From: a virus
Reading direction: 5' to 3' (one strand)
Virus record (IMG/VR): IMGVR_UViG_3300007734_000759
Location: 95,436 to 159,435 of that record
Length of the DNA: 64,000 nt
The notes below the pieces were generated by a model. It ran no database searches. It had not been told where the DNA came from and was given only the letters and a program-made list of their open reading frames with translations. Below, in pieces: positions 50,227 through 58,593 of the stretch. Numbering within the stretch: the first letter of the stretch is position 1; each line of letters opens with the position of its first letter. A program made the translations under genes and the position numbers.

Positions 50227-50844
50227 ATGATAAATATCAGCATAATCTACAAGATTACAAACCCCTCAGGGAAAGTCTACATAGGACAAACTATAAACCT
50301 CAAGGCTAGAAAATGGGCCTACTCGAGAGGAGGATCTACTCAACAGGCCAAACTTAGCAGATCGATTCAGAAACATGGATGGGATAGTCATACTTTTGAT
50401 ATTATCTTCCAAGGTATTTGCAGTGCGGATTGTTTGAATAAGTTGGAAAGGTACTACATAGCTCACTACAACAGCATGAAGCAAGGTCTCAACTGCACAG
50501 AAGGAGGTGGTGGAGCAAGAGGTCGTACTATGAGCGCTGAATCCTTGGCCCAAATGTCACAGCGACTGAAGGGGAGAGTCTTTACAGAAGAGTGGAAAAG
50601 AAAGATATCAGAAGCTTGTAAGGGTAGACCTGCTCACAACAAAGGAAAACAAAAAGCTCCGGAACTAGTGGAACTTCATAAAAAACCAATCATTCAATAC
50701 AGCAAGCAGGGAGACTTTATACGAGAGTGGTCTTGTGCTATGGAAGCTTCCAAAGCTTTAGCAATATCTAATAGCTGCATAGGCAGGTGTTGCACAGGAG
50801 ATTTGAAATCCTATTCTGGACATGTCTGGCGTCATAAATCTTAA
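50227..50844 (+). CDS. GIY-YIG homing endonuclease
   Basis: 205 residues from ATG 50227; GTG 50206 would add seven. IIYKITNPSGKVYIGQTINLKAR is the GIY-YIG core, ERYYIAHYNSMKQGLNCTEGGGG carries the catalytic Glu region, and RTMSAESLAQMSQRLKGRVFTEEWKRKISEACKG is a NUMOD3-type DNA-binding repeat, with a NUMOD1-like C-terminus (QYSKQGDFIREWSCAMEASKAL). Free-standing. Confidence 0.9.
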   Translation: MINISIIYKITNPSGKVYIGQTINLKARKWAYSRGGSTQQAKLSRSIQKHGWDSHTFDIIFQGICSADCLNKLERYYIAHYNSMKQGLNCTEGGGGARGRTMSAESLAQMSQRLKGRVFTEEWKRKISEACKGRPAHNKGKQKAPELVELHKKPIIQYSKQGDFIREWSCAMEASKALAISNSCIGRCCTGDLKSYSGHVWRHKS

Positions 50845-50890
50845 AATTTCTTAACAAAGTTTCTCAATTCAAAATATGTCAGTATCTTTA
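50840..50890 (+). promoter_or_regulatory. Type-1 promoter
   Basis: CTTAAAATTTCTTAACAAA boxes, -33 TTTC at 50860-50863 in place of TTTG, TATCTTTA at 50883-50890; leader ends AACAGTTATG. Confidence 0.72.
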
Positions 50891-50914
50891 GGTATTGATA
50901 AAATAAAAACAGTT

Positions 50915-51712
50915 ATGAATTACTACCAAAAGCAAAAGTTAAAACGTCAAGCATTAGCAGCAGCTAACGTATTCGATGTTACACAGGTCAAAACTTACAG
51001 AGCACATGAGTTGCATTTCGACCCTAGCCTCTTTGTGCCAATGCCTTCAGGAAAGGAGATTGATACCTTATTTTCTTCTGAGGGAGGATTGATGCCTGCT
51101 ACTTCTGTAATGATTTCAGGGGGTCCGGGATCAGGAAAGACTACCGTTACTTTGGATTTATTAGCTGCTCTTACTAAGAAAGGATATCGATGTCTTTTTA
51201 TTAGCGGTGAAATGGATGCCATCGGATATGTAAAATACGCAAAGAGGATGCCTGTTATTCAAAACGTGGAGACTTTATTTTTACGCGACTATGCCTTACA
51301 AGTTAAGCCAGTATTGGAACACGTCCTTGATATTGGATATGATGTTGTTGCTACTGACTCTATTGCTGAGGTTATTGACTTGTTCAAGGATGGACAATCG
51401 ACTACTGAAGGAATCGCAGAGCATTGGTTCTTGCAGTTGATTGATAAACATAAGAAGGGATCTAACACAAGAGGAGTCCATACTTCGTTTGTTAATATCC
51501 AACAAATGACTAAAGCAGGGATCGGTAGTGGTTCCAATAGATTACCTCACATGCATGATGGAGTAGCTTTGATTCAAAGAAACAAAGAGACTGGTGAACG
51601 TAAGTTGTGGTTCTCTAAGAATAGAGATTGTGCTTTGGACTATGCTGTTCATTTCTCAATCGACGGAGATGGAGTTAGATATCACTTTGCCCCTATTGAC
51701 GATGAAGAATAA
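50915..51712 (+). CDS. RecA-like P-loop ATPase
   Basis: 265 residues from ATG 50915. Walker A SGGPGSGKTTVTLDLL (about residue 80), RCLFISGEMDAIGYVKYAKR, and DVVATDSIAEVIDLF as Walker B. The RecA/RadA/DnaB-type core is present but not the full recombinase length. Likely in DNA recombination, repair or replication. Confidence 0.82.
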   Translation: MNYYQKQKLKRQALAAANVFDVTQVKTYRAHELHFDPSLFVPMPSGKEIDTLFSSEGGLMPATSVMISGGPGSGKTTVTLDLLAALTKKGYRCLFISGEMDAIGYVKYAKRMPVIQNVETLFLRDYALQVKPVLEHVLDIGYDVVATDSIAEVIDLFKDGQSTTEGIAEHWFLQLIDKHKKGSNTRGVHTSFVNIQQMTKAGIGSGSNRLPHMHDGVALIQRNKETGERKLWFSKNRDCALDYAVHFSIDGDGVRYHFAPIDDEE

Positions 51713-51929
51713 ATTTACACAGCTGCTAGCTAGGACCTGGGATTGGGTCCTGCTAGCTTTTGCAGCAGCCTTTGCTATGGTAATCTTTAAGGGAGGAGTT
51801 TGGATAATGGATCACTCCAACCCCTTGGTAATGTTGTTGGGTTTTATTGTATGCAGCAGTGCAGTATTAACTTTCTCAGCAGTAGTGTTTGAATTTGTAG
51901 ATAGGGTGAGAAATCTTAAAAAACCTTAA
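51702..51929 (+). CDS. Small two-span membrane protein
   Basis: 75 residues from ATG 51702, overlapping the ATPase end by 11 bases. Spans WDWVLLAFAAAFAMVIFKGG and PLVMLLGFIVCSSAVLTFS. Unknown role. Confidence 0.55.
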   Translation: MKNKFTQLLARTWDWVLLAFAAAFAMVIFKGGVWIMDHSNPLVMLLGFIVCSSAVLTFSAVVFEFVDRVRNLKKP

Positions 51930-51965
51930 CAAAGTTTCTCTTTCCGATTGATGTGTGTATCTTTA
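51914..51965 (+). promoter_or_regulatory. Type-1 promoter
   Basis: CTTAAAAAACCTTAACAAA boxes, -33 TTTC, TATCTTTA at 51958-51965; leader AAACAAAACAAGTTATG. Confidence 0.75.
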
Positions 51966-51988
51966 GGTATTGAAAAACAAAACAAGTT

Positions 51989-52750
51989 ATGAACAAATTT
52001 AACATTGCCCAAGCCAAACGTCAAACAGGATTGTCTTACATCGGTGGAGTAAGCTTAAGCTCTAAGATGGAGAAGTCTGAGAACTACAATGAGTTGACTT
52101 ATGTAATCTATTTAGCTCCTGCTAAGTTGTCAGGTTACAATGTATGTCCTCAAGCATCCTCTCACTGCATCGCAGCTTGCTTACATGAGTCAGGACAGAA
52201 CCGAATGGACATTCACGAAAATAGAATCAACAAAGCAAGGATCAAGAAGACTAAGTTATTCTATGAGGACAGAGAGTTATTTGTTCGATGGACTGTTGAG
52301 GAGATCCGTAAAGCCAAAGCCAAGGCAGATAAGGAAGGTAAGGCATTCTCAGTTCGACTAAATGGAACTAGTGACCTATCTCCAGAGCTATTCAAGTTGG
52401 AAGGTAAGAACATCTTAGAGATCTTTCCGGACATTCAATTCTATGATTACACTAAGGTAGCTAAGAGGTTAGCTCTTGTTAACAAGTATCCTAACTACGA
52501 TCTAACTTATTCATTCTCAGGGGATAACTGGGAGCAGTGTGAGCAAGCATTAGGAGAAGGTTTCAGGATCAGTGTAGTTTTCGATAAGCTCCCTCAGCAG
52601 CACTTAGGTTACAAAGTTGTAGATGGAGACATTTATGATATGAGGTACAAAGATCCTTCTAACTGTATTGTAGGGTTGAAGTTCAAGAAGGTACGAACTA
52701 AGATTGACTTTTCCTCTACTCCTTTTGTAATTCAAACCAACTGTGGTTGA
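51989..52750 (+). CDS. Conserved phage protein with Cys-x-x-x-Cys motif
   Basis: 253 residues. It resembles a phage family with the pattern NVCPQASSHCIAACLHESGQNR (three Cys), INKARIKKTKLFYEDRELFVRW and FSVRLNGTSDLSPE, then QFYDYTKVAKRL and NYDLTYSFSGDNWEQCEQALGEGFRISVVFD. Conserved acidic and Cys residues suggest an enzyme, but I cannot name the reaction. Confidence 0.7.
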   Translation: MNKFNIAQAKRQTGLSYIGGVSLSSKMEKSENYNELTYVIYLAPAKLSGYNVCPQASSHCIAACLHESGQNRMDIHENRINKARIKKTKLFYEDRELFVRWTVEEIRKAKAKADKEGKAFSVRLNGTSDLSPELFKLEGKNILEIFPDIQFYDYTKVAKRLALVNKYPNYDLTYSFSGDNWEQCEQALGEGFRISVVFDKLPQQHLGYKVVDGDIYDMRYKDPSNCIVGLKFKKVRTKIDFSSTPFVIQTNCG

Positions 52751-52751
52751 G

Positions 52752-52816
52752 TTTCTTAACAAATGTTAAAATAAAAGGGAAGGTGTTTCTTAATCGAAAT
52801 ATCTTCCCTATCTTTA
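52752..52816 (+). promoter_or_regulatory. Type-1 promoter with internal palindrome
   Basis: CTTAACAAATGTTAAAAT boxes, spacer palindrome GTGTTTC-N6-GAAATAT within GGGAAG/CTTCCC, TATCTTTA at 52809-52816. Confidence 0.75.
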
Positions 52817-52849
52817 AGTATTGAAAGTAAAACACTAAAATAAAAAGTT

Positions 52850-53185
52850 ATGAACAAGATTAAAACATCCATTAACCAAGTCAAATCTCGATTGGTTGCA
52901 CACGTGAACTCATCAGTAAAGGACTTAGAGGATATGCTACGTAGTGATGCAAAGATTAACATAGACCGAGGAGATTACGAAGACGCAGCTGACATGCTCA
53001 AAGACATTGCTCGTCACAAGAACGATGCAGAGCAGTTAATTGCTATGATTGAAGGTAGTCGATTTGCTGGAGCTATTATTCACAACATCGAGGATAACAT
53101 CGATTGGTTTGGTCCATACTTCATGGAAGATACTTTAGAGCTAGTCTCTATAATGTTTGATACACAATTTGAAGTAGACCATTGA
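52850..53185 (+). CDS. Unknown 111-residue protein
   Basis: Helical; DLEDMLRSDAKINIDRGDYEDAADMLKDIARHKNDAEQLIAMIEGSRF resembles the hairpin of 32131 and 34171. No family recognised. Confidence 0.55.
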   Translation: MNKIKTSINQVKSRLVAHVNSSVKDLEDMLRSDAKINIDRGDYEDAADMLKDIARHKNDAEQLIAMIEGSRFAGAIIHNIEDNIDWFGPYFMEDTLELVSIMFDTQFEVDH

Positions 53186-53186
53186 T

Positions 53187-53303
53187 ATGATTTTATACAA
53201 GGACTTAATCAAGCAGGCTCACAAGTTGGGCCTGCACACGAAGGGACTCACTTACAGTCAGATCCTAAGAGCAGTACAAGTAGAACAATCTAAACAAAAA
53301 TAA
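53187..53303 (+). CDS. Unknown 38-residue protein
   Basis: MILYKDLIKQAHKLGLHTKGLTYSQI... basic and helical. One base after the previous stop. Confidence 0.45.
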   Translation: MILYKDLIKQAHKLGLHTKGLTYSQILRAVQVEQSKQK

Positions 53304-53308
53304 AGGTT

Positions 53309-53452
53309 ATGAAGAAAGTAATTATTTTAGTAGGAGCACTATCATTCTTTGCATTAGCTCTCTACATCACCAACGGAGGAACAAAGACAGGCAAGCAGGT
53401 CTGGAATGAAACATTTAGTACGACTGATACGGTTGTTGTAGTGGTTAAATAA
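53309..53452 (+). CDS. Small membrane-anchored protein
   Basis: 47 residues. MKKVIILVGALSFFALALYI is a signal-anchor; the rest is polar, ending DTVVVVVK. Start context TAAAGGTTATG. Confidence 0.5.
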   Translation: MKKVIILVGALSFFALALYITNGGTKTGKQVWNETFSTTDTVVVVVK

Positions 53453-53469
53453 TTAAACAAAAATAAGAT

Positions 53470-53892
53470 ATGGGGTTTTTCAGTTTCCTAACACAAGACA
53501 CAGACAAGTCGATTGCAAGCAGCTACAGCAACAGACCAACGTTCACTGTCCACATGGTAGACGATAAAGGTAACGTATGGAAGGAAGAGAACTATGAAGG
53601 GTATGGAGAGTTTGGAGGAAAGGATTACTACGAATTACTTTCAGAGATGAATGGTGGTACAGGTGATCGAGGTGAAGGTATCTCAATGGCCTTTGATGGA
53701 GATGGTAGAGGACGTAATCCAAGCGTCAAGCATCCCAACTTAGTTGAGGTTGTTAGTGGTTGGGAGTACACTCCAGAGGCTCCTCTCTCATGTCCGGATC
53801 AAGGATACTTTTATGGTACTGATGATGAGTACGAGTACGAGGATGATGATTGGAATAATGATGAAGGAGATAGTACTCAGTATGATGACTGA
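53470..53892 (+). CDS. Common phage protein, MGFFSFLT family
   Basis: 140 residues. MGFFSFLTQDTDKSIASSYSNRPTFTVHMVDDKGNVWKEENYEGYGEFGGKDYYELLSEMN matches a family shared by many large phages. Very acidic C-terminal tail. Function unknown. Confidence 0.75.
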   Translation: MGFFSFLTQDTDKSIASSYSNRPTFTVHMVDDKGNVWKEENYEGYGEFGGKDYYELLSEMNGGTGDRGEGISMAFDGDGRGRNPSVKHPNLVEVVSGWEYTPEAPLSCPDQGYFYGTDDEYEYEDDDWNNDEGDSTQYDD

Positions 53893-53900
53893 GGTTAAGT

Positions 53901-53953
53901 TTCTTAACAAATCTTAACAAAGTTGCTAATCAAATTCTCTCAGCGTATCTTTA
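53901..53953 (+). promoter_or_regulatory. Type-1 promoter
   Basis: Two TTAACAAA boxes, TTG at 53923-53925, TATCTTTA at 53946-53953; leader AAACAAAACAAGTTATG. Confidence 0.88.
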
Positions 53954-53976
53954 AGTATTGAAAAACAAAACAAGTT

Positions 53977-54285
53977 ATGTCATACAAACTAATCTTTAAA
54001 GTAGAGGTAAAAGACCCAAGGGGTAACCTCAAATTGTTTAAAACCTTTGTCAATGAGAACACAGCAATGTTATCTCACTACTTAGTAGGTCCAACAGGTA
54101 CAAGCTTCTCCATTAGTAACATGCAGTGCAAAGGATGGAAACCTGATCACTTAGATGAGTTGAGAGATGAGGATAGCGGTCAAGTTCAGTTAATCAAGTT
54201 AGTAGAGTACATCGATTCAGGATTGTACACTCGAGTACCTGGAACCTTAAAAATGTTTATGAACTATAATGGGGAGGTAGTGTAA
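53977..54285 (+). CDS. Unknown 102-residue protein
   Basis: Beta-rich (YKLIFKVEVKDPRGNLKLFKTFVNENTAMLSHYLVG). Stop TAATG overlaps the next start. Confidence 0.55.
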   Translation: MSYKLIFKVEVKDPRGNLKLFKTFVNENTAMLSHYLVGPTGTSFSISNMQCKGWKPDHLDELRDEDSGQVQLIKLVEYIDSGLYTRVPGTLKMFMNYNGEVV

Positions 54286-54587
54286 TGGCTATATACAATA
54301 CTGACGTAGATCCAAACGTAACAATGTGGAACAAACAAAATGAAAAACCTACTATGAAAAAATTTACTGTAACTACATCAGCACCTTGCACTCAATACTG
54401 GACGTATGAGATTGAAGCTGAGACAGAAGAGCAGGCAATTGAGATTGCTTTAAGTGGAGAACATGATCCAGATGACTACTATGTAGAAGATGATGGATGG
54501 AATGACATTGAAGTATTCGAGTCGTATGAGATTGATGAAAATGGATTTCCTAAACAACAAGACAATGACAGTACAGGAACTAATTGA
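54285..54587 (+). CDS. Unknown 100-residue acidic protein
   Basis: KFTVTTSAPCTQYWTYEIEAETEEQAIEIALSGEHDPDDYY... carries a Y-E-I-E-A-x-T-E-E-Q-A pattern common in phage small proteins. Overlaps both neighbours. Confidence 0.55.
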   Translation: MAIYNTDVDPNVTMWNKQNEKPTMKKFTVTTSAPCTQYWTYEIEAETEEQAIEIALSGEHDPDDYYVEDDGWNDIEVFESYEIDENGFPKQQDNDSTGTN

Positions 54588-54816
54588 GAATTTAGAGTAC
54601 CTCAAAGAAGAGTACGGAGCAGATACTGAGGTGATGTTTTCTTACACCGCTTCTGACTACTGGAAGACTGAGCTAGCACGAAACGTCAATGATGTGGATC
54701 TCAAAGCAGTAGCGTTTAGTAGCTACCATAGAACAGACAAGATTGTGGACTTAGAGGATTATGATGAGGATGATCAAGAGCCTAGTTCCGATAAAAAAGT
54801 AATAGTAATTAGCTAA
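54565..54816 (+). CDS. Small protein related to 63517
   Basis: 83 residues from ATG 54565, which overlaps the previous gene by 23 bases. MTVQELIENLEYLKEEYGADTEVMFSYTASDYWKT resembles 63517 (MTIKQLIEELSKFN...). Unknown role. Confidence 0.55.
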   Translation: MTVQELIENLEYLKEEYGADTEVMFSYTASDYWKTELARNVNDVDLKAVAFSSYHRTDKIVDLEDYDEDDQEPSSDKKVIVIS

Positions 54817-54833
54817 CCTTAAACAATAAAGAT

Positions 54834-55046
54834 TTGAATAGCACCATAGTAAGAGATTATTTAGAACAAGCAGTAATGCTGCTTTTGGAAGTACAAGACC
54901 AAGTAGATGATGAAACAAGTCAAGCAATAGATGACCTATTAGATAAGATAGATCTCGAAATGGAGTTTGAAGAATATGATGAGCAGCTACCTACTACTTT
55001 ACAAAATGAATTAACCAAGTTAGGGATCAAGTGGAACCAAGGGTAA
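54834..55046 (+). CDS. Unknown acidic protein, TTG start
   Basis: 70 residues from TTG 54834 after AAAGATTTG, which replaces the usual AAAGTTATG. Helical, very acidic. No family. Confidence 0.45.
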   Translation: MNSTIVRDYLEQAVMLLLEVQDQVDDETSQAIDDLLDKIDLEMEFEEYDEQLPTTLQNELTKLGIKWNQG

Positions 55047-55047
55047 G

Positions 55048-55101
55048 TTTCTTAACAAATCTTAACAAAGTTTCTCTTTCCATTTTCTCAGCGTATCTTT
55101 A
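55048..55101 (+). promoter_or_regulatory. Type-1 promoter
   Basis: Two TTAACAAA boxes, -33 TTTC, TATCTTTA at 55094-55101; leader ends AAAGGTTATG. Confidence 0.82.
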
Positions 55102-55136
55102 AGTATTGAAAGAAAACAACTAAACAAATAAAGGTT

Positions 55137-55361
55137 ATGGCTAAGACTAAAACAAACAAGCAGGTGCTTACAAAAGCAATCAAAGAGATGAACGACTTCT
55201 CTGTAGCAATCCTAAGAGCTCACATCTTAGACTACTGTGATTCTATTTTGAATCTAAATGCAGATCAGTTGGAGGAGCAGTATGGTAAATCATTTATCGC
55301 TCCAGCACTATTAGTGTCTGTGGCACAAGAGATCAAATCTAAAGTAGACTTTTCAAACTGA
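55137..55361 (+). CDS. Unknown 74-residue protein
   Basis: Lys-rich N-terminus, helical body (DFSVAILRAHILDYCDSILNLNADQLEEQYG). No family. Confidence 0.55.
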   Translation: MAKTKTNKQVLTKAIKEMNDFSVAILRAHILDYCDSILNLNADQLEEQYGKSFIAPALLVSVAQEIKSKVDFSN

Positions 55362-55367
55362 GGACCT

Positions 55368-55601
55368 ATGAAGACTATCGATTACAACAAACATATTTGG
55401 GAAGGGTGGACTGTAGGAGACTTTGTACAAGAGTTACAACCACACTTCGACTCTATCGTAAGTAATGCTAGACAGTGGGGTAGTGAACCTTTTCAAGCTG
55501 AAGGAAGCAGTCTAAAGGAGTGGTGCATGAGTGAACAACCATACTACAAGAAACACATTCCAGGAGTTTACAATCACTTCAAAAATCAATTAACAAAATA
55601 A
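55368..55601 (+). CDS. Small protein of a common phage type
   Basis: 77 residues. HIWEGWTVGDFVQELQPHFDSIVSNARQWGSEPF fits a widespread phage family; role unknown. Confidence 0.6.
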   Translation: MKTIDYNKHIWEGWTVGDFVQELQPHFDSIVSNARQWGSEPFQAEGSSLKEWCMSEQPYYKKHIPGVYNHFKNQLTK

Positions 55602-55604
55602 GGT

Positions 55605-55877
55605 ATGCTAAAAATTACAAGAGGAACAGGTTTCCAAATGACATTCGAAAACGGATGGACTATTTCAGTACAGTTCGGATTTATGAACTACTGCGGTAAT
55701 AGAGGTAGAGAAGATTCGTACCAGCCTGAGGGGATCCATAACTCCTACGATGCTGAGATTGCTATTTGGGATAGTGAAGGTTCATGGTACAACTTCGAGG
55801 ACGGTGATACAGTTAAAGGCCACTGTAGTGCTGATGAAGTGGCTACTTGGATTGAGTTTACTAAAAATCAAAAGTAA
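55605..55877 (+). CDS. Common phage protein, MLKI-x-GTGF family
   Basis: 90 residues. GTGFQMTFENGWTISVQFGFMNYCGNRGRED ... DAEIAIWDSEGSWYNFEDGDTVKGHCSADEV matches a family shared by many phages, function unknown. Overlaps the next gene by one base. Confidence 0.68.
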   Translation: MLKITRGTGFQMTFENGWTISVQFGFMNYCGNRGREDSYQPEGIHNSYDAEIAIWDSEGSWYNFEDGDTVKGHCSADEVATWIEFTKNQK

Positions 55878-56257
55878 TGGCTACAAGATCAAGAATAGCT
55901 GTTAAGCAGCAAGACGGAACTATCGATTCAATCTATTGTCACTTTGATGGTTACCCTTCAGGTGTAGGTGATGTTCTTATTAACTATTATTCACGTAAGG
56001 AAGCAGACCAGTTAATGCAAGGTGGTGACATTAGTACATTAGGGGATGATCCTGAGCATTGTAAGAAGTATCAGGATGCTGGACGCAAGTACCTCGATCT
56101 CAACTCCTTCTTCGAGAATCTTGGTAACAGGGGTGAAGAGTATGGTTACATTCTTATGGAGGACGATCAATGGTACTGTGTTCCTGTAGTGGGAGATGGT
56201 GTAGGAGAGTTGCAATTAGTTACAAAGGTGTTATCAGAGAGAGGTGGAATTTCTTAA
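55877..56257 (+). CDS. Common phage protein, MATRSRIA family
   Basis: 126 residues. MATRSRIAVKQQDGTIDSIYCHFDGYPSGVGDVLINYYSRKEADQLMQGGDISTLGDD is the characteristic start of a large phage family of unknown function. Full length. Confidence 0.78.
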   Translation: MATRSRIAVKQQDGTIDSIYCHFDGYPSGVGDVLINYYSRKEADQLMQGGDISTLGDDPEHCKKYQDAGRKYLDLNSFFENLGNRGEEYGYILMEDDQWYCVPVVGDGVGELQLVTKVLSERGGIS

Positions 56258-56314
56258 CAAATGTTAAAATAAAAGGGAAGGTGTTTCTAAATCGAAACAC
56301 TTTTCCTATCTTTA
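56250..56314 (+). promoter_or_regulatory. Type-1 promoter with spacer palindrome
   Basis: CTTAACAAATGTTAAAAT boxes, exact palindrome GTGTTTC-TAAATC-GAAACAC at 56281-56300, TATCTTTA at 56307-56314. Confidence 0.8.
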
Positions 56315-56344
56315 GGTATTGATAAACAACTAAACAAATAAACC

Positions 56345-57163
56345 ATGAACACTTCAGTAACCAAAGCACTAAGAGAAGTTCTACTTGAACTCTTTGCGTA
56401 CACACCTAAAAGAGAAGTCTACTCTGATGTCCGGAAGGGTGGTGAAGCAATAGGAGTAAAGTTTGTAGGTCTTAAACTAACTGATGATGAGCTAGACCAA
56501 GTAAGACATCAGATGGAAGCTCGAGGCTTCATTCATCACTACAGTAGAATGAATGCTCAAGGATGGACTACAGGAACAAGATTTTGTTATTCTCCACCTG
56601 GGGTTGAGATTGTTAAAAAACCTAAACAAAATAAAATAACTAAAGTTATGAGCACGCCTAAAATGTACGAAGTCCATCTTAAAGACATTATGAAGATCCA
56701 CGACATAGCTTGTGATACGTGGAAGGAGATCATTATGAATAACTACATCTCTAAAGTACATAACCTAAAACTAACCTACACCTTCTTTCAAGGTGATGTA
56801 GATAAGATGTTCAATGCGGCAACAGCAGAACAAGTACCTGTACTTGAAGAAGTGTTTGGTAAACAGGTCGAGAAGATTCAATGGAGTAAGATCAAGACAG
56901 GATCTAAAGTCAAGATCAAATACTCAGGTGAGCATTGTAGTGGGTGGAGATGGGATATGGATGAGACTAGAGAAGTAGATGTAGTATTTTTTGGTACTGA
57001 ACATTACATCCGTGAAAATGGTACGTTTGTTGGTAAACAATCCCTCTACAACCACTACTTCACCTTCCATACACATGATGATAGGACAAATAAATTCGTT
57101 TTGTTTGCATCTAACCACTTTGACGACTGTAAGAACTTTATAGTAGAGGTTATTGAGTATTGA
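56345..57163 (+). CDS. Apparent fusion of two small phage proteins
   Basis: 272 residues. The first about 100 residues are basic and helical with GFIHHYSRMNAQGWTTGTRFCYSPPG; then the coding bases AACTAAAGTTATG (ending at 56650) repeat the start context of other genes, in frame, just before MSTPKMYEVHLKDIMK. The second part is beta-rich (VKIKYSGEHCSGWRWDMDETREVDVVFFG). Likely two genes merged by loss of a stop. Confidence 0.6.
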   Translation: MNTSVTKALREVLLELFAYTPKREVYSDVRKGGEAIGVKFVGLKLTDDELDQVRHQMEARGFIHHYSRMNAQGWTTGTRFCYSPPGVEIVKKPKQNKITKVMSTPKMYEVHLKDIMKIHDIACDTWKEIIMNNYISKVHNLKLTYTFFQGDVDKMFNAATAEQVPVLEEVFGKQVEKIQWSKIKTGSKVKIKYSGEHCSGWRWDMDETREVDVVFFGTEHYIRENGTFVGKQSLYNHYFTFHTHDDRTNKFVLFASNHFDDCKNFIVEVIEY

Positions 57164-57170
57164 GGTTGAG

Positions 57171-57235
57171 TTTCTTAACAAATGTTAAAATTGATACGGG
57201 GGTGTTTCTAAATCGAAACACTCTTTGTATCTTTA
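57171..57235 (+). promoter_or_regulatory. Type-1 promoter with spacer palindrome
   Basis: CTTAACAAATGTTAAAATT boxes, palindrome GTGTTTC-TAAATC-GAAACAC at 57202-57221, TATCTTTA at 57228-57235; leader AAACAAAACAAGTTATG. Confidence 0.8.
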
Positions 57236-57261
57236 AGTATTGAAAGAAAACAAAACAAGTT

Positions 57262-57495
57262 ATGATAAGTAAAGTACTAGCGACTAAGTTACAAAAGACC
57301 TTTGAGGAGTGTATTGTACAGGTGTATAGCAGAGGCGGTTACACACCAGAGCAAGCTCAGGATTGTGTCCTTAAAGTTGTCAACGAGTTCAAACCTCCTG
57401 TGACGGTACATAGTGTTAAGGAGTTGATCGGTACATTACAATTAGTCTTCCTGGACAAGACACCACACCAAGTAGTAAAAGAATTATTAAAATAA
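57262..57495 (+). CDS. Unknown 77-residue protein
   Basis: Helical (LATKLQKTFEECIVQVYSRGGYTPEQAQDCVLKVVNEF). No family recognised. Confidence 0.55.
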   Translation: MISKVLATKLQKTFEECIVQVYSRGGYTPEQAQDCVLKVVNEFKPPVTVHSVKELIGTLQLVFLDKTPHQVVKELLK

Positions 57496-57500
57496 AGGTT

Positions 57501-58157
57501 ATGAGTAAACAACAAACAAACTACGACAAAGTAGTAGGACGTAACGGACAAGAGATTTACATTCTCGACTACACATTCAAACATGACGATGGTTTCCAAG
57601 GAGCAGTAGGAACAGTAGTAGTTGGTCTTACCCCAGAGATGGAGAACTATATGAACTCCAACCAATGGTTATTGGAACGATGGTATGATGTTTTCAGTCC
57701 AGACGGGAAGAAGACAGAGCAGGAGGTCATAGATGAGATCGATAGGGAAATTGGCTTGGGTAACTTCGAACCATTCGAGACGTACCACGATGATGAAGAA
57801 CTGCTTGAACTACAGTACAGCAAAGACAATAACTTTGTAGCGTTTGAGGTAATAGGATGTGGTAGATGTTTCAAAGAAGACCAAACGTTTGAAGAGGTAT
57901 TCAACGAAGAACTACTCCAAGAGATCTTAAAGTATGAAGGAGCGATACTAAACACAAAGCAAAGAGAAGCAGTGATAGAGATTATACACAAGTTAGAACA
58001 GATCGATGTAGATGGAGAGACCCTTGAGTATATCATAAGAGGATTAGGTATGGAGGATCAGATGCTAAGACAATTAGTTATGACCTTACCCTTACAGCAA
58101 ACTCTACAACTCATACAGGAGAGGGTAGAATTGTTAACAAATCTTAACAAAGCTTGA
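57501..58157 (+). CDS. Unknown 218-residue protein
   Basis: Beta-rich first half (IYILDYTFKHDDGFQGAVGTVVVGLTPEM) and helical acidic second half. No family recognised. Leader AAAGGTTATG. Confidence 0.6.
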   Translation: MSKQQTNYDKVVGRNGQEIYILDYTFKHDDGFQGAVGTVVVGLTPEMENYMNSNQWLLERWYDVFSPDGKKTEQEVIDEIDREIGLGNFEPFETYHDDEELLELQYSKDNNFVAFEVIGCGRCFKEDQTFEEVFNEELLQEILKYEGAILNTKQREAVIEIIHKLEQIDVDGETLEYIIRGLGMEDQMLRQLVMTLPLQQTLQLIQERVELLTNLNKA

Positions 58158-58183
58158 CAATCAACAAATCAGTTGTATCTTTA
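58132..58183 (+). promoter_or_regulatory. Type-1 promoter
   Basis: Two TTAACAA boxes, TTG at 58154-58156, TATCTTTA at 58176-58183. It lies partly inside the previous gene. Confidence 0.85.
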
Positions 58184-58218
58184 GGTATTGAAAGTTAAAC
58201 AATAAAACAAAACAAGTT

Positions 58219-58512
58219 ATGGAAATGTTCGGTTTAAGAGGTTCAGTAGCCTACAAAGAGGCTCAAGGATTATCAAAGGTATGGGCAGCGTATGCCAACG
58301 AATGCGCAGGAGCATGGATCGAGTCAGTAGGGTTTAATCCAAACTCAGGTTATGTGTACATCTCTTTAGAGAATGGTATTCAGATCTGCTCTTGTTTAGG
58401 ACAGGATGTGGAGTATATAAAAGTAGACTTCAACACAGGAGAGGAAACATCCTACGATTCTTACTACGAAGCATACCTCGACCAATCGCAGGATGAGGAG
58501 ATCGAAGGGTAA
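58219..58512 (+). CDS. Unknown 97-residue protein
   Basis: MFGLRGSVAYKEAQGLSKVWAAYANECAGAWIESVGFNPNSGYVYISL. Acidic tail. No family recognised. Confidence 0.55.
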   Translation: MEMFGLRGSVAYKEAQGLSKVWAAYANECAGAWIESVGFNPNSGYVYISLENGIQICSCLGQDVEYIKVDFNTGEETSYDSYYEAYLDQSQDEEIEG

Positions 58513-58567
58513 GTTTCTTAACAAATCTTAACAAAGCTTGATTATCGAATTAGTGTGTGTATCTTTA
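58513..58567 (+). promoter_or_regulatory. Type-1 promoter
   Basis: Two TTAACAAA boxes, TTG at 58538-58540, TATCTTTA at 58560-58567; leader AAACAAAACAAGTTATG. Confidence 0.87.
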
Positions 58568-58593
58568 AGTATTGAAAGAAAACAAAACAAGTT

